Positions 41,405 to 51,329 are shown, counted from the first letter of the stretch. The stretch: 64,000 bases of DNA from CAIZGX01 sp044239865 (GCA_044239865.1 JBIIAO010000002.1:496001-560000), one strand, 5' to 3'. The notes: generated by a model not told the origin, from the letters alone. Program-made: numbers and translations.

Positions 41405-42265
41405 TTATTTTAAGAGCCCTAGAAGATAGCTCCCATACCCACTCTTCACAAGTGGCTTTGCTAAATCAATCAATTGCTCTTTCGAAATGTATCCCATCCG
41501 ATAAGCGATTTCTTCAATACACGAAATCTTTTGTCCTTGACGTTCTTCCATGACTTGTACGAATTGTCCCGCTTGCATCAACGAAGCAAAAGTACCAGTA
41601 TCTAACCAAGCAGTACCTCTGTTGAAGACGCTTACTGCTAATTGTCCGCGTTTCAAATATTCTTGATTCACATCGGTAATTTCGTATTCTCCACGCGCAG
41701 AAGGTTTTAGATTCTTTGCTATTTCAACTACTGAATTGTCGTAGAAATACAATCCAGGAACGGCGAAATTACTCTTTGGTTGTGACGGTTTTTCTTCAAT
41801 GGAAATAACCTTTCCTTCCGAATCAAATTCTACCACCCCGTATCGTTCAGGATCGTTGACGTGATAGGCAAATACTTTTCCGCCTTCCACTGCTGTGCTT
41901 GCTTGCAACAATTTGCTGAGGCCACTTGCGTAAAAAATATTGTCGCCCAAGATTAAAGCAACTTTTTCTTTGCCAATAAATTCTTCTCCGACTACAAAGG
42001 CTTGAGCCAGCCCGTTGGGTTCTTGTTGCTCAGCGTATTCGAAGGTGCAGCCCAATTGAGAGCCGTCTCCTAATAATTTACTGAATCCAGGTAAATCATG
42101 CGGAGTAGAAATAATCAAAATCTCACGAATGCCCGCTAACATTAATACCGAAAGCGGATAGTAAATCATGGGTTTATCATAAACAGGCATGAGCTGCTTA
42201 CTTACAGCCAGGGTTAACGGATGCAATCGCGTTCCTGAACCACCGGCGAGAATTATTCCTTTCAT
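41405..42265 (-). CDS. rfbA: Glucose-1-phosphate thymidylyltransferase
   Basis: A 286-aa RmlA making dTDP-glucose from glucose 1-phosphate and dTTP. It has ILAGGSGTRLHPLT, SKQLMPVYDKPMIYYPLSVLM, LGDNIFY and VISIEEKPSQPKSN. The ATG at 42265 is 4 nt after the rmlB stop. It is the last gene of the exopolysaccharide operon and supplies the first step of the dTDP-deoxysugar branch. Confidence 0.96.
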   Translation of the reverse strand: MKGIILAGGSGTRLHPLTLAVSKQLMPVYDKPMIYYPLSVLMLAGIREILIISTPHDLPGFSKLLGDGSQLGCTFEYAEQQEPNGLAQAFVVGEEFIGKEKVALILGDNIFYASGLSKLLQASTAVEGGKVFAYHVNDPERYGVVEFDSEGKVISIEEKPSQPKSNFAVPGLYFYDNSVVEIAKNLKPSARGEYEITDVNQEYLKRGQLAVSVFNRGTAWLDTGTFASLMQAGQFVQVMEERQGQKISCIEEIAYRMGYISKEQLIDLAKPLVKSGYGSYLLGLLK

Positions 42266-42269
42266 GCTA

Positions 42270-43322
42270 TTAACGATTAAGGTATTGATTGTTGTAATAA
42301 GTCTGATATGCACCCGAAGTTACATTGTTCAACCACTCGCTGTTGTTCAAATACCAGTCGACTGTTTTTTCAATGCCCTCTTCAAATTGCAAGGAAGGTT
42401 TCCAACCCAATTCATTCATGATCTTGGTTGAATCGATGGCATAACGCAAATCATGTCCAGCACGATCGGTAACAAATTGAATGAGCTTTTCCGATTCGCC
42501 TTCCGAGCGATTTAATTTCTGATCTAAAATCTTACACAGCAACTTCACCACATCTATGTTTTTCCATTTGTTGAATCCGCCTATGTTGTAAGTCTCTCCA
42601 ATTTTTCCTTCGTGAAAAACTTTGTCAATGGCTTTGGCGTGATCTTCCACGTACAACCAATCACGCACGTTCTCTCCTTTGCCGTATACAGGAAGGGGTT
42701 TGTTGTGAATGATGTTGTGAATGATGAGTGGGATTAATTTTTCTGGAAAGTGATTCGGACCGTAATTGTTCGAGCAATTGCTTACTACAATTGGAAGACC
42801 ATAGGTGTTTCCGTAAGCACGAACAAAATGATCGGAGGCCGCTTTGGAAGCGGAATACGGCGAACGCGGGTCGTATGAAGTTTCTTCGGTGAAGAAGTCT
42901 TCAGGGTTTTGCAACTCTCCGTAAACCTCATCGGTAGAAACGTGGTAAAAGCGTTTCCCTTGGAAGTTGTCTTTCCAATGTGCAACGGCAGCGTTCAACA
43001 ACGTAACCGTTCCTACCACATTCGTTTCCACGAACTCCATGGGATTCGTAATGCTGCGGTCTACATGCGACTCTGCTGCAAGATGAATTACACCTTCGAA
43101 ATTGTATTTCTCAAATAAAGATTGTAAAAAAGCTGCGTCTGCTATATCACCTTTCTCAAATGCGTAATTCGAAAGATGCTCCACATCTTTCAGATTCTCT
43201 AAGTTACCTGCATAAGTAAGCTTATCGAGATTTACGACTTTAACGTCGGCACGCGTCTTCAAAAAATGGCGAACAACGTGCGAGCCAATGAATCCGGCAC
43301 CGCCGGTGACGAGGATAGTCAT
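42270..43322 (-). CDS. rfbB: dTDP-glucose 4,6-dehydratase
   Basis: A 350-aa extended SDR, RmlB. Visible are the Rossmann motif TGGAGFIGSHVVRHF, DKLTYAGNLENL, HLAAESHVDRSI, the STDEVYGEL segment and catalytic Y-x-x-x-K in YSASKAASDH. It makes dTDP-4-keto-6-deoxyglucose. With rmlA but no rmlC or rmlD beside it, the final sugar could be rhamnose (using rmlD at 15.9 kb and a distant rmlC) or another dTDP-deoxysugar. Confidence 0.96.
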   Translation of the reverse strand: MTILVTGGAGFIGSHVVRHFLKTRADVKVVNLDKLTYAGNLENLKDVEHLSNYAFEKGDIADAAFLQSLFEKYNFEGVIHLAAESHVDRSITNPMEFVETNVVGTVTLLNAAVAHWKDNFQGKRFYHVSTDEVYGELQNPEDFFTEETSYDPRSPYSASKAASDHFVRAYGNTYGLPIVVSNCSNNYGPNHFPEKLIPLIIHNIIHNKPLPVYGKGENVRDWLYVEDHAKAIDKVFHEGKIGETYNIGGFNKWKNIDVVKLLCKILDQKLNRSEGESEKLIQFVTDRAGHDLRYAIDSTKIMNELGWKPSLQFEEGIEKTVDWYLNNSEWLNNVTSGAYQTYYNNQYLNR

Positions 43323-43331
43323 TCTTTTTGT

Positions 43332-44744
43332 TTAAACTGCATTTTTGTCTCCCGCAATCATGTTTTGTATGGTCATAAAGATAATGCGAATATCAAGAAA
43401 GAAAGACCAGTTCTCTAGGTACCAAATATCTGCGTCCACACGTTTTTTCATCTCAATAACTTCAGCAGTCTCACCCCTTAGACCTGTTACCTGTGCCCAT
43501 CCTGTTATACCAGGCTTGGCGAACTGTCGCACCAAAAAGTTACCAATCAATTTGCTATAATCCTCCGTGTGTTTTAACATGTGCGGGCGCGGACCTACCA
43601 CAGTCATGTCTCCTTTAAGGACGTTATAAAATTGCGGAAGTTCATCGAAATTCGTTTTGCGAAGAAACCTGCCAACAGAAGTAATGCGTAGGTCATTTTT
43701 CGTGGCCTGAAGTTCATCGCTCAGAATGTTTACCGACATGGTTCTGAACTTGTAGCACCAAAACTGGATATTGTTTTCACCCGATCTCAACTGTTTGAAA
43801 AACACGGGGCCTTTTGAATTTAATTTAATGGCTATAGCTATCCATGGGAAAATGAGCGGCGTAATAATGAGCAATACAAGTAAAGAAAAAAGAAAATCAA
43901 ATAAACGCTTCATTAGACGGTTAAAAGGACGTTGAAGCGGCTCTTTTCTGAGGGTAACAATAGGTATGCCTTGGTACAAGTCAATGTTGGGTTGTCTCCC
44001 GGAGATTGGGACTCCGAAATAGGGGATAAGTTTGAACCGAATTAAATTATTCTCGCAATAATCTATGATTTCCTTTAGCTGCGGGTCTTCCTCCTCACCG
44101 ACCTTCCAGAAAATTTCATCTACATCATTGTCCATCAAAAACTTCATAAGATTCGATGCGTCCCCCAAAAGCTTCATGTTTTCGGTTGTACTTTCATTAA
44201 AAAATTGCTTCGATGGCTTAAAGTAACCCAAAACTTCGTAACCTATAACAATATTAGACGCGAGATTATTGTAAAGCGCTGTGCTAATTTTATCGTTACC
44301 TACAACTATTATAGCCCTTCTACTGCCACCCAGTCTCCAATATTTGGTTATCATTCGGTGAAATAGCAGTCTGCCCAATAAGAGTAAAACAGAAAAATAA
44401 CCTGCGAAAATGAACAACCAAAGTCGAGAAATCTCATCGAAATCTAATGCTACAACTACAACAAACAATCCCCCGAAGTAGAAGAAGAGAGCAAAAACGA
44501 TCTTCCGAATTTGCTTGTCAATAGAATCTATCCTTTCAAACTTATATATTTTATTATTGGAGGCAATTAAAAACCACATGATAGGAGCAAAAGCTATGAA
44601 TTCTATATATTCACCTCCACTGTTCTGGTATTGAAGCTTTGAGAATCGTGTAAAAGTGGCTAAAACAAATGCGCACAACAGGGCAATTGTATCGAATGTA
44701 GCCGTAATTATTGAAGTGTAGTATGATAGGCCCTGTTTTTTCAC
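43332..44744 (-). CDS. Polyprenyl-phosphate sugar transferase initiating EPS (WcaJ-like)
   Basis: A 470-aa polyisoprenyl-phosphate hexose-1-phosphate transferase. The N-terminus has four or five membrane helices and a Rossmann-like NAD-type segment (RAIIVVGNDK). The C-terminal catalytic part has KRLFDFLFSLLVLLII, FFKQLRSGENNIQFWCYKFRTM and ELPQFYNVLKGDMTVVGPRP. It starts the repeat unit by moving sugar phosphate to undecaprenyl phosphate. There is no ATG; GTG 44744 (reads MKKQGLSYY) is preferred because TTG 44792 would overlap the upstream gene by 38 bp. Confidence 0.9.
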   Translation of the reverse strand: MKKQGLSYYTSIITATFDTIALLCAFVLATFTRFSKLQYQNSGGEYIEFIAFAPIMWFLIASNNKIYKFERIDSIDKQIRKIVFALFFYFGGLFVVVVALDFDEISRLWLFIFAGYFSVLLLLGRLLFHRMITKYWRLGGSRRAIIVVGNDKISTALYNNLASNIVIGYEVLGYFKPSKQFFNESTTENMKLLGDASNLMKFLMDNDVDEIFWKVGEEEDPQLKEIIDYCENNLIRFKLIPYFGVPISGRQPNIDLYQGIPIVTLRKEPLQRPFNRLMKRLFDFLFSLLVLLIITPLIFPWIAIAIKLNSKGPVFFKQLRSGENNIQFWCYKFRTMSVNILSDELQATKNDLRITSVGRFLRKTNFDELPQFYNVLKGDMTVVGPRPHMLKHTEDYSKLIGNFLVRQFAKPGITGWAQVTGLRGETAEVIEMKKRVDADIWYLENWSFFLDIRIIFMTIQNMIAGDKNAV

Positions 44745-44754
44745 GATTGCAAAA

Positions 44755-45519
44755 TTAGCGATATTCAGTTGAACGAAATAATTTTTTGACAACGATCTGT
44801 TTTAAGAAAAGAGCAACAAATAGCGAATTGGTATAGAGGTATCTCTTGAATAATCTTCTTGGTTCTTGTGCTAATCTGAACAACCACTCTAAACTGCACC
44901 TTTGCATCCAAACTGGCGCTCTTTTTTGTATCCCAACAAGAACAGGTAGTGCGCCTCCGATACCGACCATACATGCATTTATTTTTCCTTTCATGTTGGC
45001 CATCCACTTTTCTTGTTTTGGACAACCCAAAGCAACAAAGACTAGGTTTGAGCGGCTTTGGTTAATTCTATTGATACATTCCATTTCTTCGCGTTCTGTT
45101 AGGTCTCTGAAAGGAGGGCTTTCGAAATGTTTGTTCTCGATTTTGGGATAATTGACTTCTACAAAGGTCACTGTCCTTTTTTGGGTCTCCTGGGTTCCTC
45201 CGTAAAAGTAGACGCCTAATCCCAATGTTTCGGCCTTGTGAAGCAGGCAAGGCAGTAGATCCATCCCGGCCACACGTTCTTGTTTTATTCCATAGAGTGC
45301 TCTATGCGCAAGCACTAAAGGCATTCCATCTGGAGTTGCCAAATCTGCTTTATTTACTATTTCCGCATAGCCCCGGTCATTGTGCGCTTCAATGGTCATG
45401 TGCACGTTCGCCACGCACACATAGGATGACGAATTGGAAACTGCCAATTCAATAATTCTATTGACGATATCGACAAAAGAAAAAGTAGAGATATTTAGCT
45501 CTAAAATTTTTTTTTTCAA
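44755..45519 (-). CDS. WecG/TagA/CpsF family glycosyltransferase
   Basis: A 254-aa GT26 enzyme with ATPDGMPLVLAHR, ERVAGMDLLPCLL, GCPKQEKWM and IGGALPVLVGIQKRAP. These transfer N-acetylmannosaminuronate-type or other sugars onto a lipid-linked acceptor. The start is a TTG overlapping the preceding TGA (TTGA), the same coupling as ATGA. Confidence 0.9.
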   Translation of the reverse strand: MKKKILELNISTFSFVDIVNRIIELAVSNSSSYVCVANVHMTIEAHNDRGYAEIVNKADLATPDGMPLVLAHRALYGIKQERVAGMDLLPCLLHKAETLGLGVYFYGGTQETQKRTVTFVEVNYPKIENKHFESPPFRDLTEREEMECINRINQSRSNLVFVALGCPKQEKWMANMKGKINACMVGIGGALPVLVGIQKRAPVWMQRCSLEWLFRLAQEPRRLFKRYLYTNSLFVALFLKQIVVKKLFRSTEYR

Positions 45520-46058
45520 AGTTTCTTTCTTGCAATTAATCTTACATGCTCTTCCTTTTCTTCGTTCGAGTCAAATCTATCTCTTATTTTTTTTGCGGGA
45601 TTTCCAGCATAAATAGCGTAAGGCTCGGTGTCTCGTGTAACCACAGAACCCGCTGCTATTAAACAACCGTCATGAATATTCACCCCCTGCATAATTGTTG
45701 AACCATAGCCTATCCACACATCATTGCCAATTCGAGTAACTAAATCTATTCCTTTCCAATTGTAGTGCTTATCTCTTATGGCGGAAGCTAAGCGAATTGG
45801 TGTGCCAATTTGTTGAAAGTTGTGGTCATATTTACCAACTACAGCCACCCGATTGCCAAAAATCACATTGTCACCAATGATACAATCGGTTTCAATAAAA
45901 GAATCTCTTCCCAAATAAAAGTTTTTTCCTATAACCATTGTAGCTTTTGCCCAAATATTCGTGCGTTTTCCAGCATGAAATCCCTTGTTGATTTTATACT
46001 TTCGATATTTAATTTGAACTAAGAAAATATCTCTAAACTTTTTTAAAAGCCTTCTCAT
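45516..46058 (-). CDS. Hexapeptide-repeat acetyltransferase (WbbJ/CatB-like)
   Basis: A 180-aa left-handed beta-helix acetyltransferase. Hexapeptide turns include IGDNVIFGNRVAVVG and IGNDVWIGYGSTIMQGVNIHDGCLIAAGSVVT, with the acyl-acceptor-type GKYDHNF and the closing YAGNPAKKIRDRF. It probably acetylates a sugar of the polysaccharide repeat unit. It overlaps both neighbours by 4 bp. Confidence 0.88.
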   Translation of the reverse strand: MRRLLKKFRDIFLVQIKYRKYKINKGFHAGKRTNIWAKATMVIGKNFYLGRDSFIETDCIIGDNVIFGNRVAVVGKYDHNFQQIGTPIRLASAIRDKHYNWKGIDLVTRIGNDVWIGYGSTIMQGVNIHDGCLIAAGSVVTRDTEPYAIYAGNPAKKIRDRFDSNEEKEEHVRLIARKKL

Positions 46059-46951
46059 AATCCCAAAATTGTTTCGATTTTAGACCGTATTCTAGCAATA
46101 TAGCCCATTTTTTTTTGAAATGATTTTTGCATTTCTGTGTCAATCTGTGTTATTCGAGGAAATTCAAAGTGCACATTGTTCTGCGCCTCAAAAATAGGAA
46201 TATAGCGCTTTGAAGAGCCTCGTGTATGGGTCGAATTCATTCCAAAACCTACGTTTCGTATTTTTGAGACCTTTGGATAGAGTGTTAAGCCTTTTTCTTT
46301 AAATTGAGCGTAGAACCAACGAATGGCCCAAGAATCCAAGTCGCCGTTCATTTGTTTTTTTAACATTTGATTTAAATCTGATCCGCCTTTTGCAAATAGT
46401 CTTTTAGATTCTCTATCAACACTAAAACTTTCATAATCACTCATATTCCAATCAACTCTTTCCCATCGATTTTTCCATGTGGACCAGCCCCATGACCAGC
46501 CTCGATTCAAAAAATAAAACTCTGATTGATTATTCTTATTTAAATTAAATGAATATCCCGAAATTGAAAACACTGACGGTGATTCGTTAAATCGAATCAA
46601 GCCTTCATTCATGAAATTTAGAAAATTGGCACTTGTTACCAAATCATCTTCTAAAACAACAATCTTTTCATGATCTAGAAAAATTTTACTAACCCCTTGA
46701 ATAATTGAGTTTGCTAGCCCCATATTTTCAGTCGCTTCATAGACTTTTAGCAATTTAAACCCTTCAATTGCATTAACATAGGATCTTACTTTATCTACTT
46801 CAATCTTATCTACATCATTTTTCGCTGCATCACAAAAAACATACAATTCAGAGTCCGGCGCTAAAAAATTATTTTTAAGGGCCTCAACTGTTTGAATTAA
46901 AGTGTCAAGCCGTTTATAACAAAACAGTACAATTGGAGCTAATTGAGTCAT
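46055..46951 (-). CDS. Glycosyltransferase (GT-A fold, GNT-I/sugar-transferase-like)
   Basis: A 298-aa GT-A enzyme. It begins APIVLFCYKRLDTLIQTVEALK, has ELYVFCDAAKND, NMGLANSIIQG, the acidic motif VVLEDDLVTS and a long C-terminal part with FYFLNRGWSWGWSTWKNRW. This pattern is seen in surface-polysaccharide clusters and resembles GNT-I-like proteins. The donor and linkage are unknown. ATGA overlap with the next gene. Confidence 0.82.
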   Translation of the reverse strand: MTQLAPIVLFCYKRLDTLIQTVEALKNNFLAPDSELYVFCDAAKNDVDKIEVDKVRSYVNAIEGFKLLKVYEATENMGLANSIIQGVSKIFLDHEKIVVLEDDLVTSANFLNFMNEGLIRFNESPSVFSISGYSFNLNKNNQSEFYFLNRGWSWGWSTWKNRWERVDWNMSDYESFSVDRESKRLFAKGGSDLNQMLKKQMNGDLDSWAIRWFYAQFKEKGLTLYPKVSKIRNVGFGMNSTHTRGSSKRYIPIFEAQNNVHFEFPRITQIDTEMQKSFQKKMGYIARIRSKIETILGL

Positions 46952-46985
46952 CTTTATTAAAATATTATGAGCATGTCTTAAGTAT

Positions 46986-47825
46986 TTATTGTTTTAATTT
47001 CCACAATGCTGGTACAATTGCCCGTAAATGAATGGTAATATAGTGAAAACAGGCCACTACTAAACCATTATGTCTTTTATCGAATACAAAAAATTCGGGT
47101 GGGTAACAACCGCTCGATGCTGTATATAAATTTTGCAATCGCTTTCTCAAACCTACGGAAGTATTCCGCCATTTAGGAACAAAATCATGACTTTCACAGG
47201 TACCTATATAATCGGGGGCAACTAATATCTCGATTCCCATTTTACGTGCCCGAAGACTGTAATCGAAATCGCCCACAGCATGATGAAAAATAGGGTCCAG
47301 ATTTCCTACCTTGCGAAAAACTTCTTTTGGAATTAAAACGCAATTGCCGTTGCAATAGTCACTCCTTTGGTAGTCACCATTGGGTAAAACTAATTTCCGT
47401 AGTGTATTATTGTAACCGCCATAAGTTGCTTTTTGATCAAGTTGGGATTTCGTAGTTCCGCAAACGATAGCACTCGGAAACTTTTCCTTTAATAAAATTT
47501 GAAATGCATTTTTTTTCAAAAAAGTATCGTCATTCAACCATAAATAACAATCAAAATCTTTCGCAGCTGCTGCAGTTTCCCATGCCAGATGCATACCACG
47601 GTTCCAATACAGATTTCCATTCCCTTGAATGATGTATACTTGTGGGAACTCGTTTTTTACCGCTTCGCCAGTTCCATCATTAGAAGCATCGTCAACTAAA
47701 AAGACATCAATGGAATAGGATTCTTCTAATCCAGCTTGTTCGTACAAGGCGGTAACGCATTGGATGGTTTTATCCCGGCGATTGTGGCAGGTAAGAAGTA
47801 CTGCAATTGTTGAGATTAGGATCAT
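46986..47825 (-). CDS. Family 2 glycosyltransferase
   Basis: A 279-aa GT2 enzyme: AVLLTCHNRRDKTIQCV, VFLVDDASNDGTG, GNGNLYWNRGMHLAW, the DxD-like LWLNDDTFL and HHAVGDFDYSLRARK. The GNLYWNRGMH segment is like rhamnosyl- or related transferases of O-antigen loci. The specific linkage is unknown. The 146 bp upstream (47826-47971) hold no gene. Confidence 0.88.
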   Translation of the reverse strand: MILISTIAVLLTCHNRRDKTIQCVTALYEQAGLEESYSIDVFLVDDASNDGTGEAVKNEFPQVYIIQGNGNLYWNRGMHLAWETAAAAKDFDCYLWLNDDTFLKKNAFQILLKEKFPSAIVCGTTKSQLDQKATYGGYNNTLRKLVLPNGDYQRSDYCNGNCVLIPKEVFRKVGNLDPIFHHAVGDFDYSLRARKMGIEILVAPDYIGTCESHDFVPKWRNTSVGLRKRLQNLYTASSGCYPPEFFVFDKRHNGLVVACFHYITIHLRAIVPALWKLKQ

Positions 47826-47971
47826 TTAAAAACTAAACTAATTGGTTAAAAATACTTAATACAGTCTTTTTTCTTTCTGGGATTAGTATTTGAAATATAC
47901 AGCACTCCCAGTATTTCAATTCTATTTTTCTTGAGCCAACAAACAAACATGTCTGGAGATAATAAAGACGA

Positions 47972-49201
47972 TCAGAATTGAGCAATTTTTTTATTGAAGT
48001 GGTTTGTTCCGGTATTTTGTTTTGATCGTTTCACATTAAAAAGAATTAAAATTATTGGGGAGAATTCCATTGGATTCGAGAATATTATAAAAAGAATGCA
48101 TAAAGTTGTAAAAATTGTGATTAAATGATTTTTTGAAAAATGTTGTAAGTTTCTATACAATAAACCTAAATATATGATTAGGCCAAAAACCCCAAAAACC
48201 AACAAAAGATAAAATAAACCAGATGATCTAATTACATTAGCGCCATAAATTTTATAAAGACTGTTTTTTCCCGTTGTTTGTATATCAACACCGTATCCTA
48301 ATAAAGGACGCTCCAAGAATGTCGGGAAATCTATAATGACACTAGTAAATCTTGTGACGCCGACAATATAGTCAGGGTTTTTAGAAGCTTTATCAGCTTC
48401 TTCTTCGATTCCCTCTAGTTGAGCACTAATTTTACCGGATAATACTTGCGAATTATAAAATAAATACATCCCAACTGGGAAAAATATAGCGAGGCCAATT
48501 ACCTTGACTCTGCCTTTATAATTATTAAGAAAATTAAAAAGTAAAATCAAACCAAGCAATAAGTAACCCGTTGTAGATATAGTTGTCAATAAACCTAATG
48601 AGATAATTATCTTTTCTCTGGGTTTTTTTTCAGAGCTGTAAAATTGTAAAAGCAAAAGTGCTATAATTAAAAGTGCAGCAAAAGCACCTGGCTCCCACAT
48701 GCAACCACTGTTCCGAATTGGGTGAACGCGGGTAAAATTAAAAAATAGCGAGTTAGAATTACCTCGAGAATCCATCCCAAACAAGTTATTGAATTTAAAC
48801 AATAAGTCGGGGACCAGTAATTGCAACACATATCCGAAAAAACTCACAATCGTCAAAAAACAGACAACTTTTATAAAATTGTCAATGAACTGACTTTTAT
48901 TTATTCTGACAATGAGAATTGCTAAAATGATTTTTATCAACCATCCCACCCATGTTACAATATTAATGCTCGAATTTGCCACATAATAGTAGCCTATAAT
49001 AAATATTACTAAAAATAATATGCTAAATAATTGTTTGCTAGAAAATTGAAATATTCTTTTTTTGATAGCATAACCGAGCGTGAATAAAAAAAATAAACTT
49101 ATGTAAATTTCATCTGATGAAATAAAAGATGCATTAGAACTAAATACAATCAAGGCAAAAACGAAAAAGTTATCGATGATTTGCTGTTTATTGATAATCA
49201 T
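47972..49201 (-). CDS. O-antigen/EPS polymerase, Wzy-like
   Basis: A 409-aa protein with about ten membrane helices and a large periplasmic loop (about 185-225, with RVHPIRNSGCMWEPGAFAA), the WxEPG-type segment of Wzy/O-antigen ligase proteins. It would polymerise repeat units in the periplasm. The sequence is very AT-rich compared with flanking genes, typical of strain-variable polymerase genes. It overlaps the acetyltransferase end by 14 bp. Confidence 0.82.
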   Translation of the reverse strand: MIINKQQIIDNFFVFALIVFSSNASFISSDEIYISLFFLFTLGYAIKKRIFQFSSKQLFSILFLVIFIIGYYYVANSSINIVTWVGWLIKIILAILIVRINKSQFIDNFIKVVCFLTIVSFFGYVLQLLVPDLLFKFNNLFGMDSRGNSNSLFFNFTRVHPIRNSGCMWEPGAFAALLIIALLLLQFYSSEKKPREKIIISLGLLTTISTTGYLLLGLILLFNFLNNYKGRVKVIGLAIFFPVGMYLFYNSQVLSGKISAQLEGIEEEADKASKNPDYIVGVTRFTSVIIDFPTFLERPLLGYGVDIQTTGKNSLYKIYGANVIRSSGLFYLLLVFGVFGLIIYLGLLYRNLQHFSKNHLITIFTTLCILFIIFSNPMEFSPIILILFNVKRSKQNTGTNHFNKKIAQF

Positions 49202-49817
49202 TATTGTGTTTAATAAATTTAGCTGGGTTCCCTGCCCAAATTTCATTTTTTGGTATGGACTTCGTAACAACAGAACATGCCCCGATAATAGAGTTTTCAC
49301 CTATGATTACACCTTTTAGGATTGTCGAATGGGCCCCAATAAAGCAATTATCCTCTAAGAATACTGGTGCCGTTTTGGTATTTGATTTATCTAACTTACT
49401 GTTGTTTCTGTTGTCAGGATTCAAACTATGGAAATCCGTATCATAAATAACAACATTTCCTCCTATTCTTACATTATTACCTATTGTAATGACATTCGAG
49501 CAGAAAATAGCTGTTGAACTCATACCTAAATTATTTCCTATTTTCAGAACGCCTTTTTCACCAACAATTATACTACATTTATTAAACCGGCCTATTGGAT
49601 TAGCGTTTTCTCTATTGTTCATTTTCAAATTTTCTCCTATGAAGAGAGAACCTCCTAATGAAACGTTTACTTTCGGCACTCCATTACTTTTAAAAGTCGA
49701 GAATTTGGCGCCGTTCACAAATAACAAAATATATGTTGTTAAATAATCTATTGGTTTTTGAATTATGAAAATAATTCTTTTTAAGACTTTAAAAAGGCGT
49801 GTTAAGGTCATTTTCAT
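49188..49817 (-). CDS. Hexapeptide-repeat acyltransferase
   Basis: A 209-aa left-handed beta-helix acyltransferase with IVGEKGVLKIGNNLGMSS, VITIGNNVRIGGNVVIYDTDFHS (catalytic His) and AHSTILKGVIIGENSIIGACSVVT, closing in WAGNPAKFIK. It likely O- or N-acetylates a repeat-unit sugar. ATG 49817 overlaps the flippase stop (ATGA). Confidence 0.88.
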   Translation of the reverse strand: MKMTLTRLFKVLKRIIFIIQKPIDYLTTYILLFVNGAKFSTFKSNGVPKVNVSLGGSLFIGENLKMNNRENANPIGRFNKCSIIVGEKGVLKIGNNLGMSSTAIFCSNVITIGNNVRIGGNVVIYDTDFHSLNPDNRNNSKLDKSNTKTAPVFLEDNCFIGAHSTILKGVIIGENSIIGACSVVTKSIPKNEIWAGNPAKFIKHNNDYQ

Positions 49818-51178
49818 TGGTTCCAAATTCCTTTTGCTGTTTCAGATATAATTTTTTTAAACTGTATTCTAGAAAAAATAACCCCCGGGGCAATACAAAT
49901 TATAGTGCTAATCATAACTCCTACAACTCCAAAATCAAGTGATTTTGCAATGTAAATAGAAAGAGGTATATTTATTAGTGCCATTAATAAAGACAGGTAT
50001 AGTTGAATCTTAATTTTTCCAGTTGCATTTATATAATAATTATATGGTGTTAACACAATAATAAAAATCGTCATAATGCAAACCGCAAGATTTATTTCAA
50101 AAGGAATGAATACGGAGGGACCTAGCCAAAAATTTAAAACGTACTTTGACAGAAATAGAATCACTAAACAGAGAATTGAAAATAGAATAACAAATCGCTC
50201 AAGACTCTTCATAGCACCTTTAATCCAGATGGTATCGGCTTTCACATGCGCCTCCGTAAAAGTTGACCAATAGGGGGTCGCCAATATTGCAAATATCATT
50301 GAACTAATCGCAAATAGTTTTAAGGAAAGGTTATATTGAACAACATCTTCAGGGGAGAATAGTTGAGAAATAATTATATTGTCGGTAGAGGTAATTACCA
50401 CCCATGAAATTTGAATTATAAAAAATTTGCTCCCCAATCCGAAAATATCTTTCAGGTGCTCTTTCTTCCAATATTTATAATCAGGTTTGCAATAGTTATA
50501 TCGTCCTTTAAAAGCAAGGAAATTAAACCCAACCAACAAAAGTGCAGGAAACACTGAGTAAATAACACCAAAAATAAGCAAAGAACTATTTGTGGTTTTC
50601 GTCAACAACCAAACTATCAACAAGGACCCTAAATTAGTAAGAAAAGTCATCTTCCCTTGAGTTGAATGGTGTTGGTCCGCTGTATAAATTGTGGTTATTA
50701 GTTTTACGACTAATTGCAAACAGAAGAAACCAAATACAATAGGCATTAAGAGACCTAGGTCTTTGTGTAATGACGGAGAGGTATTAAAGACTTTCGTCCA
50801 ATCAATAAAAAAGTTAAGTCCTACAAACAAAATAATTAACCCGATACTAACAGCACCAATTGTGAAATAAGCTGAACTCACAAAAGCCTTGGCAAGAGTT
50901 AAATCTCCATTGGCCTTGGCTTCGGCAAATTTATTGCGTAAACCATTACCTAATCCAATGTCAAAAAATGAAAACCAAGCAATAAAAGAACTCAACGTTA
51001 ACCAAATTCCATAATTCTCTATTTCCAGAAAATTAATGGTCAATGGGACAATCATAAAACTCGCCAATATACTTCCGCCTTTGTAAATAAAAGAAAGAAG
51101 AACATGCTTGGTTATGTTTTTCGTGCGGTCGCTTTTAATCCCAAATTTATTGTAAAGCTTTTCTATTCTTCGTCCCAA
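49814..51178 (-). CDS. Polysaccharide flippase, Wzx-like
   Basis: A 454-aa protein with 12-14 predicted membrane helices in the MOP/Wzx superfamily, starting HVLLSFIYKGGSILASFMIVP and containing NYGIWLTLSSFIAWFSFFDIGLGNGLRNK, a segment typical of oligosaccharide flippases. It moves lipid-linked repeat units across the inner membrane. No ATG is available; the TTG at 51178 is the probable start, since an in-frame stop lies 8 codons upstream. Confidence 0.88.
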   Translation of the reverse strand: MGRRIEKLYNKFGIKSDRTKNITKHVLLSFIYKGGSILASFMIVPLTINFLEIENYGIWLTLSSFIAWFSFFDIGLGNGLRNKFAEAKANGDLTLAKAFVSSAYFTIGAVSIGLIILFVGLNFFIDWTKVFNTSPSLHKDLGLLMPIVFGFFCLQLVVKLITTIYTADQHHSTQGKMTFLTNLGSLLIVWLLTKTTNSSLLIFGVIYSVFPALLLVGFNFLAFKGRYNYCKPDYKYWKKEHLKDIFGLGSKFFIIQISWVVITSTDNIIISQLFSPEDVVQYNLSLKLFAISSMIFAILATPYWSTFTEAHVKADTIWIKGAMKSLERFVILFSILCLVILFLSKYVLNFWLGPSVFIPFEINLAVCIMTIFIIVLTPYNYYINATGKIKIQLYLSLLMALINIPLSIYIAKSLDFGVVGVMISTIICIAPGVIFSRIQFKKIISETAKGIWNQ

Positions 51179-51329
51179 TTCTTTCTTTATAAAAATTTAT
51201 TTCAAGACTATAATAGTCGTGCCTCTTGCTCATCCCACGAAATTGCAAATGATTTTGCTACCCCGAAGCGATTTGGTGGCATTCAAGGTAATTGACATCG
51301 CAATGGCCATAATGGCTTCACACTTCTTA

